This document shows positions 1 to 6,369 of a DNA stretch of 10,189 nucleotides, one piece after another. Within the stretch, counting starts at the first letter, position 1. Each line of letters starts with the position of its first letter. The translations under genes and the position numbers were made by a program. Source of the stretch: Paracoccaceae bacterium (GTDB lineage Bacteria; Pseudomonadota; Alphaproteobacteria; Rhodobacterales; Rhodobacteraceae); the NCBI GenBank assembly GCA_015487335.1, contig WFPZ01000287.1, positions 1 to 10,189 of the forward strand, given 5' to 3'. Below the pieces are notes generated by a model. That model was not told the origin of the DNA. It saw nothing but the letters and a program-made list of their open reading frames with translations, and did not search any database.

Positions 1-18
1 GATGTGTATAAGAGACAG
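1..18. other. Tn5/Nextera mosaic-end adapter remnant (not genomic)
   Basis: The first 18 bases, GATGTGTATAAGAGACAG, match the 19-base Tn5 hyperactive mosaic end used in Nextera libraries without its first A. Genomic sequence starts at 19. Read on the minus strand, the adapter continues the purM frame as the false residues LSLIHI. Read on the plus strand, it creates the false N-termini MCIRDR and MYKRQ, which I recognise as typical adapter translations in draft assemblies. It is a library artefact at a contig end, not a mobile element. Confidence 0.96.
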
Positions 19-1014
19 GATGCGGTGCACCCTCTCGCCCGCCCCCGCCAGCAGGGCGGAAAGATCGTCGGCGCGGGCGGCATCGACCGCCAGCACCATG
101 CCGATGCCGGCGTTGAAGGTTTTCAGAAGCTCCGCCTCGTCCAGCCCGGCCTGCGCCCGCAGCCAGGCAAAGACCGGCGGCAGCGGCCAGCTGGACAGCT
201 CCACCTCGGCGCCCAGCCCCTGAGGCAGCACCCGCGGCAGGTTCTCGGTGATCCCGCCGCCGGTGACATGGGCCAGCGCGTGCACGCCTCCGGCCCTGAT
301 CGCCGCCAGGGCGGGCTTGACGTAAAGCCGGGTCGGCGCCAGCAGGGCCGCCCCGAGGCTGCCCTCGCCGAAGGGGCACGCCGCTTCCCAGCCCAGGCCG
401 CTGCTCTCGACCACCTTGCGCACCAGCGAATAGCCGTTGGAATGCACCCCCGACGAGGCCAGGCCCAGCAGCACGTCGCCCTCGGCCACCCCCGCCGGCA
501 GCGCCTGCCCGCGTTCCATGGCGCCCACGGCAAAGCCGGCAAGGTCGAAGTCGCCGGGCGAATACATCCCCGGCATCTCCGCCGTCTCGCCCCCGATCAG
601 CGCGCAGCCCGAGGCCGCGCAGCCCTCGGCGATGCCCTCGATGATGCGCGCGGCACTGTCCACATCAAGCTTGCCGGTGGCGAAATAGTCGAGGAAAAAC
701 AGCGGCTCCGCCCCCTGGCAGACCAGATCGTTGACGCACATGGCAACCAGGTCGATGCCGATCGTGCCCAGCTGGCCGGTGTCGATGGCGATGCGCAGCT
801 TGGTACCAACGCCGTCGGTGGCGGCCACCAGCACCGGGTCCGCGTAGCCCGCGGCCCTCAGATCGAACAGCGCCCCGAAGCCGCCCAGACCCGCCATCAC
901 CCCGGGCCGGCCGGTGCGCCCGGCGGCGGGCCTGATCCGCTCCACCAGCACATTGCCCGCCTCGATATCCACCCCCGCCTCGGCGTAGGTGAGCCCCTTC
1001 CTGCCTTGCGTCAT
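19..1014 (-). CDS. purM: Phosphoribosylformylglycinamidine cyclo-ligase (AIR synthetase), 3' end missing
   Basis: PurM closes the imidazole ring of FGAM with ATP to give AIR, the fifth step of cytosolic de novo purine synthesis. The visible 332 codons begin MTQGRKGLTYAEAGVDIEAG, the usual PurM N-terminus. The family motifs follow in order: ATDGVGTKL near residues 65-73 (nucleotide-binding region), CVNDLVCQGAEPLFFLDY near 93-110, GGETAEMPGMY near 141-151, then SSGVHSNGYSLVRK and HVTGGGITENLPR in the C-terminal half, and FNAGIGMV close to the break. Family members are about 345-350 residues, so only some 15 C-terminal residues are lost where the adapter begins. The ATG at 1014 was chosen because it starts at the usual point; an in-frame ATG at 1026 would add MGAA. 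PurN often follows purM, but that region lies outside the window. Confidence 0.95.
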
Positions 1015-1087
1015 CGCGGCCCCCATCCTTCGTGGCGCCCCGATAGACCATGGGCGCGCCAAAGTCCACGGGGGGCGGAGCGGGCGC

Positions 1088-1115
1088 TTGACCGCCCCGA
1101 AAGGTCTGATAGTGA
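1088..1115 (+). promoter_or_regulatory. Candidate sigma-70-type promoter of the tRNA gene
   Basis: TTGACC at 1088-1093 is a good -35 match. After 16 bases, TAGTGA at 1110-1115 is a weak -10. This would place transcription start a few bases before the mature tRNA end at 1127, as is usual for short-leader tRNA genes. The rest of the purM-tRNA gap (1015-1126) shows nothing else I can support. The -35 and the position are the support; the -10 is poor. Confidence 0.4.
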
Positions 1116-1126
1116 GTGGCCAGGCC

Positions 1127-1203
1127 GGGCCTGTAGCTCAATTGGTTAGAGCAGAGCGCTCATAACGCTTTGGTTGGGGGTTCGAGTCCCTCCGGGCCTA
1201 CCA
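1127..1203 (+). tRNA. tRNA with anticodon CAT, probably tRNA-Ile2 (lysidine-modified), alternatively elongator tRNA-Met
   Basis: The 77 bases fold as a complete cloverleaf. The acceptor stem is GGGCCTG with CGGGCCT (a G-U pair at each of 1:72 and 6:67), the D stem is GCTC/GAGC, the anticodon stem is GAGCG/CGCTT with loop CTCATAA, and the T stem is GGGGG/CCCTC around TTCGAGT. Discriminator A and CCA are encoded. The anticodon CAT is at 1161-1163. It is not the initiator, since it lacks the three G-C pairs next to the anticodon loop and the 1:72 mismatch. C4-G69 and C5-G68 in the acceptor stem, and the TTGGT variable region, resemble tRNA-Ile2, whose C34 is converted to lysidine by TilS to read AUA. 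The Ile2 assignment is an inference; the tRNA itself is certain. Confidence 0.95.
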
Positions 1204-1266
1204 CTGCCGCTTCCCCGCATGCCGGCAGGTCACGCGCACTCCTGCCGCCCTTGCCGGGCAACGGCA
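1204..1266 (+). terminator. Hairpin-rich stretch after the tRNA, possible terminator
   Basis: Just after the CCA end, CTGCCG (1204-1209) can pair with CGGCAG (1223-1228) around a 13-base loop. A second small hairpin, TGCCG-GGCAA-CGGCA, lies at 1252-1266. There is no T-run after either, so intrinsic termination is only a possibility. Confidence 0.25.
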
Positions 1267-1276
1267 TGACGGTTTC

Positions 1277-1289
1277 GGCCGCCGCGGCC
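1277..1289 (-). terminator. GC hairpin directly after the transglycosylase stop codon
   Basis: GGCCG-CCG-CGGCC forms a perfect 5-bp stem that abuts the TGA of the minus-strand transglycosylase gene. The gene faces the plus-strand tRNA, so a terminator here is expected. No U-run follows on the minus strand, which leaves the call weak. Confidence 0.3.
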
Positions 1290-1871
1290 TCAGAACCCGA
1301 GGATGGCCCTCACATGGGCCCGGGTTTCGGGAAACGGCGGCAGGCCGCGCCAGGCGCGCACCGCCTCGGGGCCGGCGTTGTAGGCGGCCAGCGCCAGCCG
1401 CCAGCTGCCGAACTCGTCGTACATCATCCTCAGGTAGCGCGCACCGCCCTGCAGGTTCTGCACCGGGTCGCGCGGATCGACCCGCAGCAGCCGCGCCGTC
1501 TGCGGCATCAGCTGCGCCAGCCCGATCGCCCCCCTGGAGGAAACCGCCTCCGGGTTCCAGCCGCTCTCCTGGCGCACCAGCCGCAGGAACAGCTCCACCG
1601 GCACGTCGTGGCGCAGCGCGGCATCGCGCGCCGCAGCCAGCCACGGGCCCGCACCGGCCGCCAGCACTTCGTCCTCGATCGGCGTGCCGGGGATCCACAC
1701 CCGGGGCGGGGCAATCGACACCGGCGCGGAAAGTTTCCTCGAGGCGCGCTCGTCCAGCACCTCGAGGCGCGCATCCTGCCCTCCCGCGCGCTCTCGGCCC
1801 GACAGCCTCAGCGGTTCGGCCGACGCCGCCGCCGGCACGAGAAGGGCCGCCACCGCCAGGATATGCACCAC
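1290..1871 (-). CDS. Secreted lytic transglycosylase (SLT/GH23 fold)
   Basis: This is predicted to cleave the MurNAc-GlcNAc bond of peptidoglycan in the periplasm, forming 1,6-anhydro-MurNAc ends. With the GTG at 1871, the 193-residue protein begins with a clear signal peptide, VHILAVAALLVPAAASA, cut before EPLRL. A low-complexity linker follows. The SLT domain covers about residues 75-193: QESGWNP with the catalytic Glu at 102, SSRGAIGLAQLMPQTA at 112-126, NLQGGARYL near 139-147, and AYNAGP at 163-168. It ends PPFPETRAHVRAILGF, a normal family terminus. The frame is open to a GTG at 1925 (211 residues), but that start has a poor ribosome site, whereas AGGTGG stands five bases before 1871. 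The gene stands alone, divergent from ssb. The absence of any LysM or other binding domain suggests a small housekeeping or accessory lysin. Confidence 0.88.
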   Translation of the reverse strand: MVHILAVAALLVPAAASAEPLRLSGRERAGGQDARLEVLDERASRKLSAPVSIAPPRVWIPGTPIEDEVLAAGAGPWLAAARDAALRHDVPVELFLRLVRQESGWNPEAVSSRGAIGLAQLMPQTARLLRVDPRDPVQNLQGGARYLRMMYDEFGSWRLALAAYNAGPEAVRAWRGLPPFPETRAHVRAILGF

Positions 1872-1974
1872 TCGTCCCACCTTGCCCCCCGGCTGCACCC
1901 CCGCAATATACCGTTTTTCCGCCACCCGGCCAGAATCGAGGCGATTTAGGGAATGATTACCGGCGGGCGGCTGT

Positions 1975-1980
1975 TATAAG
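1975..1980 (+). promoter_or_regulatory. Possible -10 element for ssb
   Basis: TATAAG at 1975-1980 stands out in the GC-rich 150-base gap between the divergent transglycosylase (start at 1871) and ssb. It would give a leader of about 35 bases. No convincing -35 lies 17 bases upstream, and I see no GTTC-N7-GTTC repeat of the alphaproteobacterial LexA type. GGAGGG at 2011-2016 is the ssb ribosome site. Confidence 0.3.
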
Positions 1981-2021
1981 CTGCGCCAGACCGGCGAGAA
2001 TCGACTGACTGGAGGGCTGCA

Positions 2022-2483
2022 ATGGCGGGATCGGTGAACAAGGTAATCCTGGTGGGGAATCTGGGACGCGACCCGGAGGTGCGCACCTTCCAGAACGGCG
2101 GCAAGGTGTGCAACCTGCGCATCGCCACCTCCGAAACCTGGAAGGACCGCAACACCGGAGAGCGGCGCGAACGCACCGAGTGGCACTCGGTGGCGATCTA
2201 TTCCGAACCGCTGGTGCGCATTGCCGAGCAATATCTGCGCAAGGGCTCGAAGGTCTATGTCGAGGGCCAGCTGGAAACCCGCAAGTGGCAGGACCAGTCC
2301 GGCCAGGACCGCTACACCACCGAAATCGTGCTGCGCCCCTATCGCGGCGAGCTGACCCTGCTCGACAGCCGTGCCGATGCCATGGGCAGCGGCGCCAGCG
2401 CAGCGATGCCCGAACCCCAGGGCGGAGGCGGCGGCTACGGCGCCCCGGCACCTTCGGATCTGGACGACGAGATCCCGTTCTAG
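2022..2483 (+). CDS. ssb: Single-stranded DNA-binding protein
   Basis: SSB coats single-stranded DNA as a homotetramer in replication, recombination and repair, and recruits partner proteins through its acidic tail. The 153 residues contain the OB fold at about 1-113: SVNKVILVGNLGRDPEVR at the start, Trp40 and Trp54 in the positions of the E. coli DNA-stacking tryptophans, Tyr60 where E. coli has Phe, and Trp89. A short Gly/Pro/Ala-rich linker (about 114-145) leads to the tip DLDDEIPF, the canonical partner-binding end. The protein is shorter than E. coli SSB (178) because the linker is short, which is usual in this group. ATG 2022 has GGAGGG five bases upstream. The next gene follows in the same direction after 50 bases and may be co-transcribed. 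Confidence 0.97.
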   Translation: MAGSVNKVILVGNLGRDPEVRTFQNGGKVCNLRIATSETWKDRNTGERRERTEWHSVAIYSEPLVRIAEQYLRKGSKVYVEGQLETRKWQDQSGQDRYTTEIVLRPYRGELTLLDSRADAMGSGASAAMPEPQGGGGGYGAPAPSDLDDEIPF

Positions 2484-2533
2484 CGGAACGCGCGAAAAGG
2501 GGATCATCACACGGCAACGGGCGGAGCTTTCAC

Positions 2534-3622
2534 ATGACCTGGTCTTTTCCCATCGGACGGCTGCTTGGGTCGGAGTTGCGGGTCCACTCGACCTTCCTCC
2601 TCCTGCTCCTGTGGATCGCCGGGGCGTCCTACCTGGAAGGCGGCATGGCCGCGGCGGTCGAGAACAGCCTGTTCGTTCTCGCGCTGTTTGCCTGCGTCAT
2701 CGCCCATGAATACGGCCATGCGCTGATGGCCCGCCGCTACGGCATCCGCACTCCCGACATCACCCTGCTGCCGATCGGCGGCATGGCGCGGCTGGAAAGA
2801 ATGCCCGAAAAGCCCGCCCAGGAAGTCGCGGTTGCCCTCGCAGGGCCGGCGGTCAGCATCGCGATCTGGGCCGTTCTTTCGCTGTTTTCCGGGTTCCAGG
2901 GCTCGTTCAGCGGGCTGGAAAACATCGAGAACCCCTCGCAAGGCTTCGTGGCGCGGCTTGCTTCGCTCAATCTCTTCCTTGCGCTTTTCAACCTGCTTCC
3001 CGCCTTCCCGATGGACGGCGGGCGGGTGCTGCGCGCGCTGCTGGCCACGTCCACCGACCGGGTGACAGCCACCCGCGTTGCCGCAACCGCGGGGCAGATC
3101 ATCGCCTTCCTGTTCGGCTTCATCGGGCTGATGACGGGCAACATCCTGCTGCTGCTGATCGCGCTTTTCATCTTCATGGCCGCGGCGGCCGAAAGCTCCG
3201 ACGTGGCGGTCCATGACGTGGCCCGCAGGCTGAAGGCGCGCGAAGCGATGATAACGGAATTCGAAACGCTTTCTCCCGATGACAGCCTTCAGGCTGCCGC
3301 CAACGCCCTTATCCGCACCACCCAGCACGAGTTTCCCGTCCTCGATCCGGCGGGCAACCTGCACGGCTTTCTTTCCCGTGACGCCATCTTTTCCGCCATC
3401 ACCTCGGAGGGCCCGCCACCACTGGTTGCCGACATCATGGAGCGCGAGGTGCCCACCATCCCGCTGGGCGCGCCGCTGGAGCGTGCGCTGGAACTTCTGC
3501 AGCACAACCCGGTGGCCGTGGCCGTGACCGACAGCCACGGCCGGATGATCGGCTACATCACCCGCGAGAACATCGGCGAGCTCATCGTGCTGGCCGGGCG
3601 CCGCGGGCGCAGCCCGGTGTAG
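2534..3622 (+). CDS. Site-2 protease family (M50) intramembrane metalloprotease with C-terminal CBS pair
   Basis: This is a predicted polytopic inner-membrane zinc protease of 362 residues. The zinc motif HEYGH (residues 58-62) lies in the second hydrophobic segment, and NLLPAFPMDGGR (153-164) supplies the third zinc ligand, Asp161. Hydrophobic segments lie at about 18-33, 45-65, 98-119, 140-158 and 185-218. A pair of CBS domains, at about 240-292 and 298-350, follows in the cytoplasm and would bind an adenine nucleotide or similar ligand. This matches the M50B subgroup of CBS-bearing S2P proteins; the substrate is unknown. The start is ATG 2534 with GGAG at 2523-2526; the longer open frame upstream merely overlaps ssb. 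No anti-sigma factor gene is near that would suggest a RseP- or SpoIVFB-type target. It converges on xerD with an 11-base gap. Confidence 0.9.
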   Translation: MTWSFPIGRLLGSELRVHSTFLLLLLWIAGASYLEGGMAAAVENSLFVLALFACVIAHEYGHALMARRYGIRTPDITLLPIGGMARLERMPEKPAQEVAVALAGPAVSIAIWAVLSLFSGFQGSFSGLENIENPSQGFVARLASLNLFLALFNLLPAFPMDGGRVLRALLATSTDRVTATRVAATAGQIIAFLFGFIGLMTGNILLLLIALFIFMAAAAESSDVAVHDVARRLKAREAMITEFETLSPDDSLQAAANALIRTTQHEFPVLDPAGNLHGFLSRDAIFSAITSEGPPPLVADIMEREVPTIPLGAPLERALELLQHNPVAVAVTDSHGRMIGYITRENIGELIVLAGRRGRSPV

Positions 3623-3646
3623 GCGCAGGGGCGTCAGCCCCGCGCC
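3622..3646. terminator. Strong hairpin between convergent genes, likely bidirectional terminator
   Basis: GGCGC (3622-3626) pairs with GCGCC (3642-3646). After a single bulged A at 3627, GGGGC pairs with GCCCC around the loop GTCA. That is ten G-C pairs in 25 bases. The hairpin spans the whole gap between the protease stop (3620-3622) and the xerD stop (3634-3636), and the xerD stop codon lies mainly in the loop. A short T-run (3656-3659) follows on the plus strand after ten bases. Symmetry and position support termination in both directions. Confidence 0.6.
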
Positions 3647-4566
3647 AGCGGGTGGTTTTCCAGCACCAGCCTGCGCAGCCGCTCTTCCAGCACATGGGTG
3701 TAGATCTCCGTGGTGGAAAGATCGGCATGCCCCAGCATCAGCTGGATCGCACGCAGATCGGCACCGCCGGCCAGCAGGTGGGTGGCGAAGGCGTGGCGCA
3801 GGGTGTGCGGGGTCACCTTCGCGGGGCTGACCCCGGCATTGACGGCGATTTCCTTGACCAGAGCATAAAAACGGTGGCGGGTAAGATGGCCCGAGCGCCC
3901 GCCGGAAGGAAACAGGAAGCGCGACTCCTGCCCGCCCTCGCGCCGGGCCTGCGCCTGGGCGGCGTCGCGCGCCTGCAGCCAGGCGGCCAGCGCCTCGCGG
4001 GCCGGCGCCGAGAGCGGCACCATGCGCTCCTTGCCGCCCTTGCCGCGCACCAGAAGCATCCGCGGATCGCCCCGCGCCGCTGAAACCGGCAGCGAGACCA
4101 GCTCCGACACCCGCATCCCGGTGGCGTAGAGCAGCTCCATCAGGCAGGCGTTGCGCAGCCGCTCCGTGGCGCGCCGCCCGGTGCGGCCCGCCGCCTCCAG
4201 CAGCCGCCCGACCTCCTCTTCGCTCAGCGTCTTCGGCAGCCGCCGCTCGCGCCCCGGGCCGGTGATGCGCAGCGCCGGATTGTCGCCGCGCCAGCCCTCC
4301 TCGAAGGCATGGCGATACAGCTGGCGGATCGCCGAAAGCCGCCGGGCACGGGTGGCGCGCGAAAAGCCCTGGGCCTCGCAATGCACCAGATAGGCCTCGA
4401 TGTCCTGCCGCCCGGCGCTCTCGAAGTCCAGCCCCCGCCCGTCCAGCCAGGCGGCGAAATCCTTCAGGTCGCGCCCGTAGGCCAGCACGGTGTTGCGGGC
4501 CGCGCCCAGCTCGGCCGCCTGGGCCTCGAGAAAGGCCCGGATGCGCCGCTGCATGGCAACGCTCAT
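3634..4566 (-). CDS. xerD: Site-specific tyrosine recombinase XerD
   Basis: XerD acts with XerC at the chromosomal dif site, under FtsK control, to resolve chromosome dimers. The 310-residue protein has the N-terminal core-binding (SAM-like) domain at about 1-95 and the catalytic domain from about 110. All six catalytic residues are visible: Arg152 in ATGMRVSEL, Lys176 in RGKGGKER, His254 and Arg257 in HTLRH, His280 in LGH and Tyr289 in EIYTHV. Spacing fits E. coli XerD apart from a 6-residue gain between Lys176 and His254. The terminus ENHPLARG resembles XerD more than XerC. The ATG at 4566 overlaps the TGA of the upstream gene as ATGA, so translation is probably coupled; a Met at residue 5 is the alternative. 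It is the last gene of the minus-strand operon. The larger open frame upstream is antisense to, or out of frame with, the next gene and is not coding. Confidence 0.94.
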   Translation of the reverse strand: MSVAMQRRIRAFLEAQAAELGAARNTVLAYGRDLKDFAAWLDGRGLDFESAGRQDIEAYLVHCEAQGFSRATRARRLSAIRQLYRHAFEEGWRGDNPALRITGPGRERRLPKTLSEEEVGRLLEAAGRTGRRATERLRNACLMELLYATGMRVSELVSLPVSAARGDPRMLLVRGKGGKERMVPLSAPAREALAAWLQARDAAQAQARREGGQESRFLFPSGGRSGHLTRHRFYALVKEIAVNAGVSPAKVTPHTLRHAFATHLLAGGADLRAIQLMLGHADLSTTEIYTHVLEERLRRLVLENHPLARG

Positions 4567-6110
4567 CCGCCCTGCCCCGCTTCGCCCTGGCCGAGGATGA
4601 TCAGTTCGATGGCGGCGCGGCGGGCGGTTTCCTCCAGCCCCACCGCGCGCAGGAAGGCCAGCGCATCGGTCAGCTCGTCGAGATCGCCGCGCGCGCCGCT
4701 GACGAACAGCTCCATCGCCCGCAGGATCGCCTCGCCCAGCCGGTTTTCGGCCATCAGCGACTGCAGCCGCACCGGGATGGAGTCGCGGCGGAAGCCCTCC
4801 TGGATGGCGGCGTGCAGCGGGTCGGCGGCACGGAAATCCCCCGGCGCGCCGCGCGCCAGCGCCACCAGCAACTGTTCCGTTTCGCTTTCGGCCGGAAAAT
4901 CGCGGGCGAACTGCTCGTAGCCGTCCGAGAGCAGCCTGATGGTGAACACCAGCCCGGCCAGCCGGGGCGGCAGGCGCAGGGCCGAAAGCGGCTCGGCGTA
5001 GAGCGTGGCGAAGGCGGCCTGCAGCCCGGCGCGGGACATCTGCGCCCAGGCCTCGGGCAGGGCCTCGGCCACCGCGTCCGGATCGCCGGCGCGAATCGCC
5101 GCATCCAGCGCCTGAACGGCATGGACCCTCTCCCACAGCCCGCCCGAGGCGGCGGGCTTGCGCTCGGTATAGAGGCCGAGCAGCCGGTTGGGGTCCAGCG
5201 CGCCGGTGCGGGTCAGCCGCTCGGCCGCCTCGATCTGGGTCTTCCAGCCCGAGTTGGACTGCAGGTCCGCATGGGCATAGGCGCGCGGCAGCCCGGCGGT
5301 GGGCAGCGGCTCGCCGATCGCCTCGAGCATGCGGAACTCCAGCGGCGTGGGGTTTTCCGGCGGGGGCACCCACATGTCGCCCTCGAACAGCACCGGGTCG
5401 AGGAAGCGCGACAGCAGCGCGTCATCCTCGGGGCTGATGTAGCCGAGCGCACGCGCGATCCCCAGCGTCAGCGCCGCCGCCTCCCAGTCGCCGCCCCTGG
5501 CCAGGCAGTAGATGCGGGCCGGAAAGGTGGGCGACAGCCCGGGCGTGGCGCGCAGGATGGCACAGGCCTCGTCCTCGACGCGCAGAAGCAGCGCGGTGTC
5601 GAAGAGGCGGCGGAAGATTTCCGGATGCCGCGGCCCGGCCCGTTGCAGAAGCGCCCAGGCCTGGTCCAGCGCGCCCAGCTCCAGCAGCGCATCGACCCGG
5701 GCCAGAAAGAGCCGCGGCTCGGGCCCGGCATCCACCGGCGGCTCCAGTTCGGCCAGCAGGATGGTATAGAGCAGCCGGCGCAGGGCGGGCGGCAGATCGG
5801 CGTGTTCCGAGCGCAGCCGCCGTGCGATGTCGTCCGACAGGCTGGCGCCCCACAGATCGGGCGGCAGCCCGCTGACCGAGGGCGGCAGCAGCCCCACCGC
5901 ATCGGGCGTGGCCCGCCCCAGGGGCGCAACCGAGACATCCCCCGGCATCGCCCCGTCGGAAACCGGCGCCCCGCCGCCCGGGGCGGCCACCGTGGGTGGC
6001 GCGGCCACGCTGTCGGACAACCAGTCTATGGCCGACAGCGGCTCCTGCGCGGCCGCAGCCGTGGCCCCGAGCAGGGCGGTGGCAAGCAATATGCCGGCGG
6101 TTCTAGTCAA
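4563..6110 (-). CDS. Exported alpha-helical protein of unknown function
   Basis: I cannot assign a function. The 515-residue product begins with a signal peptide (TRTAGILLATALLGATAAAA, cut near residue 21 before QEP), so it is probably periplasmic. Residues 31-75 are a Pro/Gly/Ala-rich, probably disordered linker. From about 90 to 505 the sequence is a run of short amphipathic helices with Ala/Leu-rich pairs such as LFLARVDALLELGALDQAW, reminiscent of TPR or Sel1-like solenoids without clear repeats. It has only two cysteines, Cys183 and Cys202, which could form a disulfide across one helical hairpin. The tail is GQGEAGQGG. The start is TTG at 6110, which overlaps the preceding small gene by 8 bases; its stop overlaps the xerD start by 4. 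Proteins of this kind upstream of xerD and opposite aroK are, as I recall, conserved in Rhodobacteraceae but uncharacterised. A helical scaffold role at the envelope is inference. Confidence 0.85.
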   Translation of the reverse strand: MTRTAGILLATALLGATAAAAQEPLSAIDWLSDSVAAPPTVAAPGGGAPVSDGAMPGDVSVAPLGRATPDAVGLLPPSVSGLPPDLWGASLSDDIARRLRSEHADLPPALRRLLYTILLAELEPPVDAGPEPRLFLARVDALLELGALDQAWALLQRAGPRHPEIFRRLFDTALLLRVEDEACAILRATPGLSPTFPARIYCLARGGDWEAAALTLGIARALGYISPEDDALLSRFLDPVLFEGDMWVPPPENPTPLEFRMLEAIGEPLPTAGLPRAYAHADLQSNSGWKTQIEAAERLTRTGALDPNRLLGLYTERKPAASGGLWERVHAVQALDAAIRAGDPDAVAEALPEAWAQMSRAGLQAAFATLYAEPLSALRLPPRLAGLVFTIRLLSDGYEQFARDFPAESETEQLLVALARGAPGDFRAADPLHAAIQEGFRRDSIPVRLQSLMAENRLGEAILRAMELFVSGARGDLDELTDALAFLRAVGLEETARRAAIELIILGQGEAGQGG

Positions 6111-6240
6111 CGCTCACGGTAAGCGGCGTGCGCACCTCGCTGCGCTGCGGGGTCAGATCGCCGAAATAGGCGTATCCTGTCAGGCCGACGAACCCCAGCA
6201 CCAGAAGGACGAGGAGCAGCTTGAAGAGTTTGAACAGCAT
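6103..6240 (-). CDS. Small single-pass membrane protein, 45 residues
   Basis: No function is known to me. The short product starts MLFKLFKLLLVLLVLGFVGL: a Lys-containing N-terminus, one hydrophobic segment at about residues 5-25, and then a short hydrophilic tail (GDLTPQRSEVRTPLTVSVD). The Lys residues before the segment predict an N-in, C-out topology with about 20 residues in the periplasm. ATG 6240 is preceded on its own strand by AAGGCGGA at suitable spacing. Its TAG overlaps the TTG start of the exported 515-residue protein (TTGACTAG), which implies coupled translation and suggests that the two products act together. I recall a similarly sized protein in the same place in other Rhodobacteraceae, which, with the operon structure, argues that it is a real gene. 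It is easily missed by annotation because of its length. Confidence 0.78.
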   Translation of the reverse strand: MLFKLFKLLLVLLVLGFVGLTGYAYFGDLTPQRSEVRTPLTVSVD

Positions 6241-6300
6241 GTTTTCCGCCTTTTTCCACCCAGCCTCGGGACAGCCGCGTCTGGGGCGGCCTTGCCCGTT

Positions 6301-6329
6301 TTTATATATGGCATTTTTCCGAACTTCAC
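6301..6329 (-). promoter_or_regulatory. Candidate promoter of the small membrane protein / exported protein / xerD operon
   Basis: On the minus strand, GTGAAG (6329-6324) and TATAAA (6306-6301) are separated by exactly 17 bases. They lie in the only clearly AT-rich patch of the 129-base gap between the divergent operons. The leader would be about 54 bases. The -10 is strong and the -35 partial. I could not identify an equally good plus-strand promoter for aroK in the same gap. Confidence 0.45.
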
Positions 6330-6369
6330 GCCATTGAAGACATGGCGCCGCAGGAACGGGATTTGAAGG

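Noticed and set aside
1..18. A true Tn5-type transposon end
   Set aside because: The sequence is the engineered mosaic end, not a natural IS50 outside or inside end, and it sits exactly at the window edge.
4..1149. A 381-codon plus-strand open frame across purM
   Set aside because: It is antisense to a clear purM, begins inside the sequencing adapter and has the low-complexity Arg/Gly/Pro composition of a GC-rich shadow frame.
1127..1290. A tRNA-borne attachment site with an integrated element
   Set aside because: No integrase lies beside the tRNA, there is no duplicated tRNA 3' end in the window, and the flanking genes are core genes. XerD is distant and is the housekeeping recombinase.
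2507..4381. A 624-codon minus-strand open frame
   Set aside because: It is antisense to the site-2 protease and out of frame with xerD, both of which carry full catalytic motifs. It has no recognisable domain.
4567..5373. An N-terminal extension of xerD to 5373
   Set aside because: The extra part runs out of frame through the exported protein gene; XerD homologues start near the ATG at 4566.
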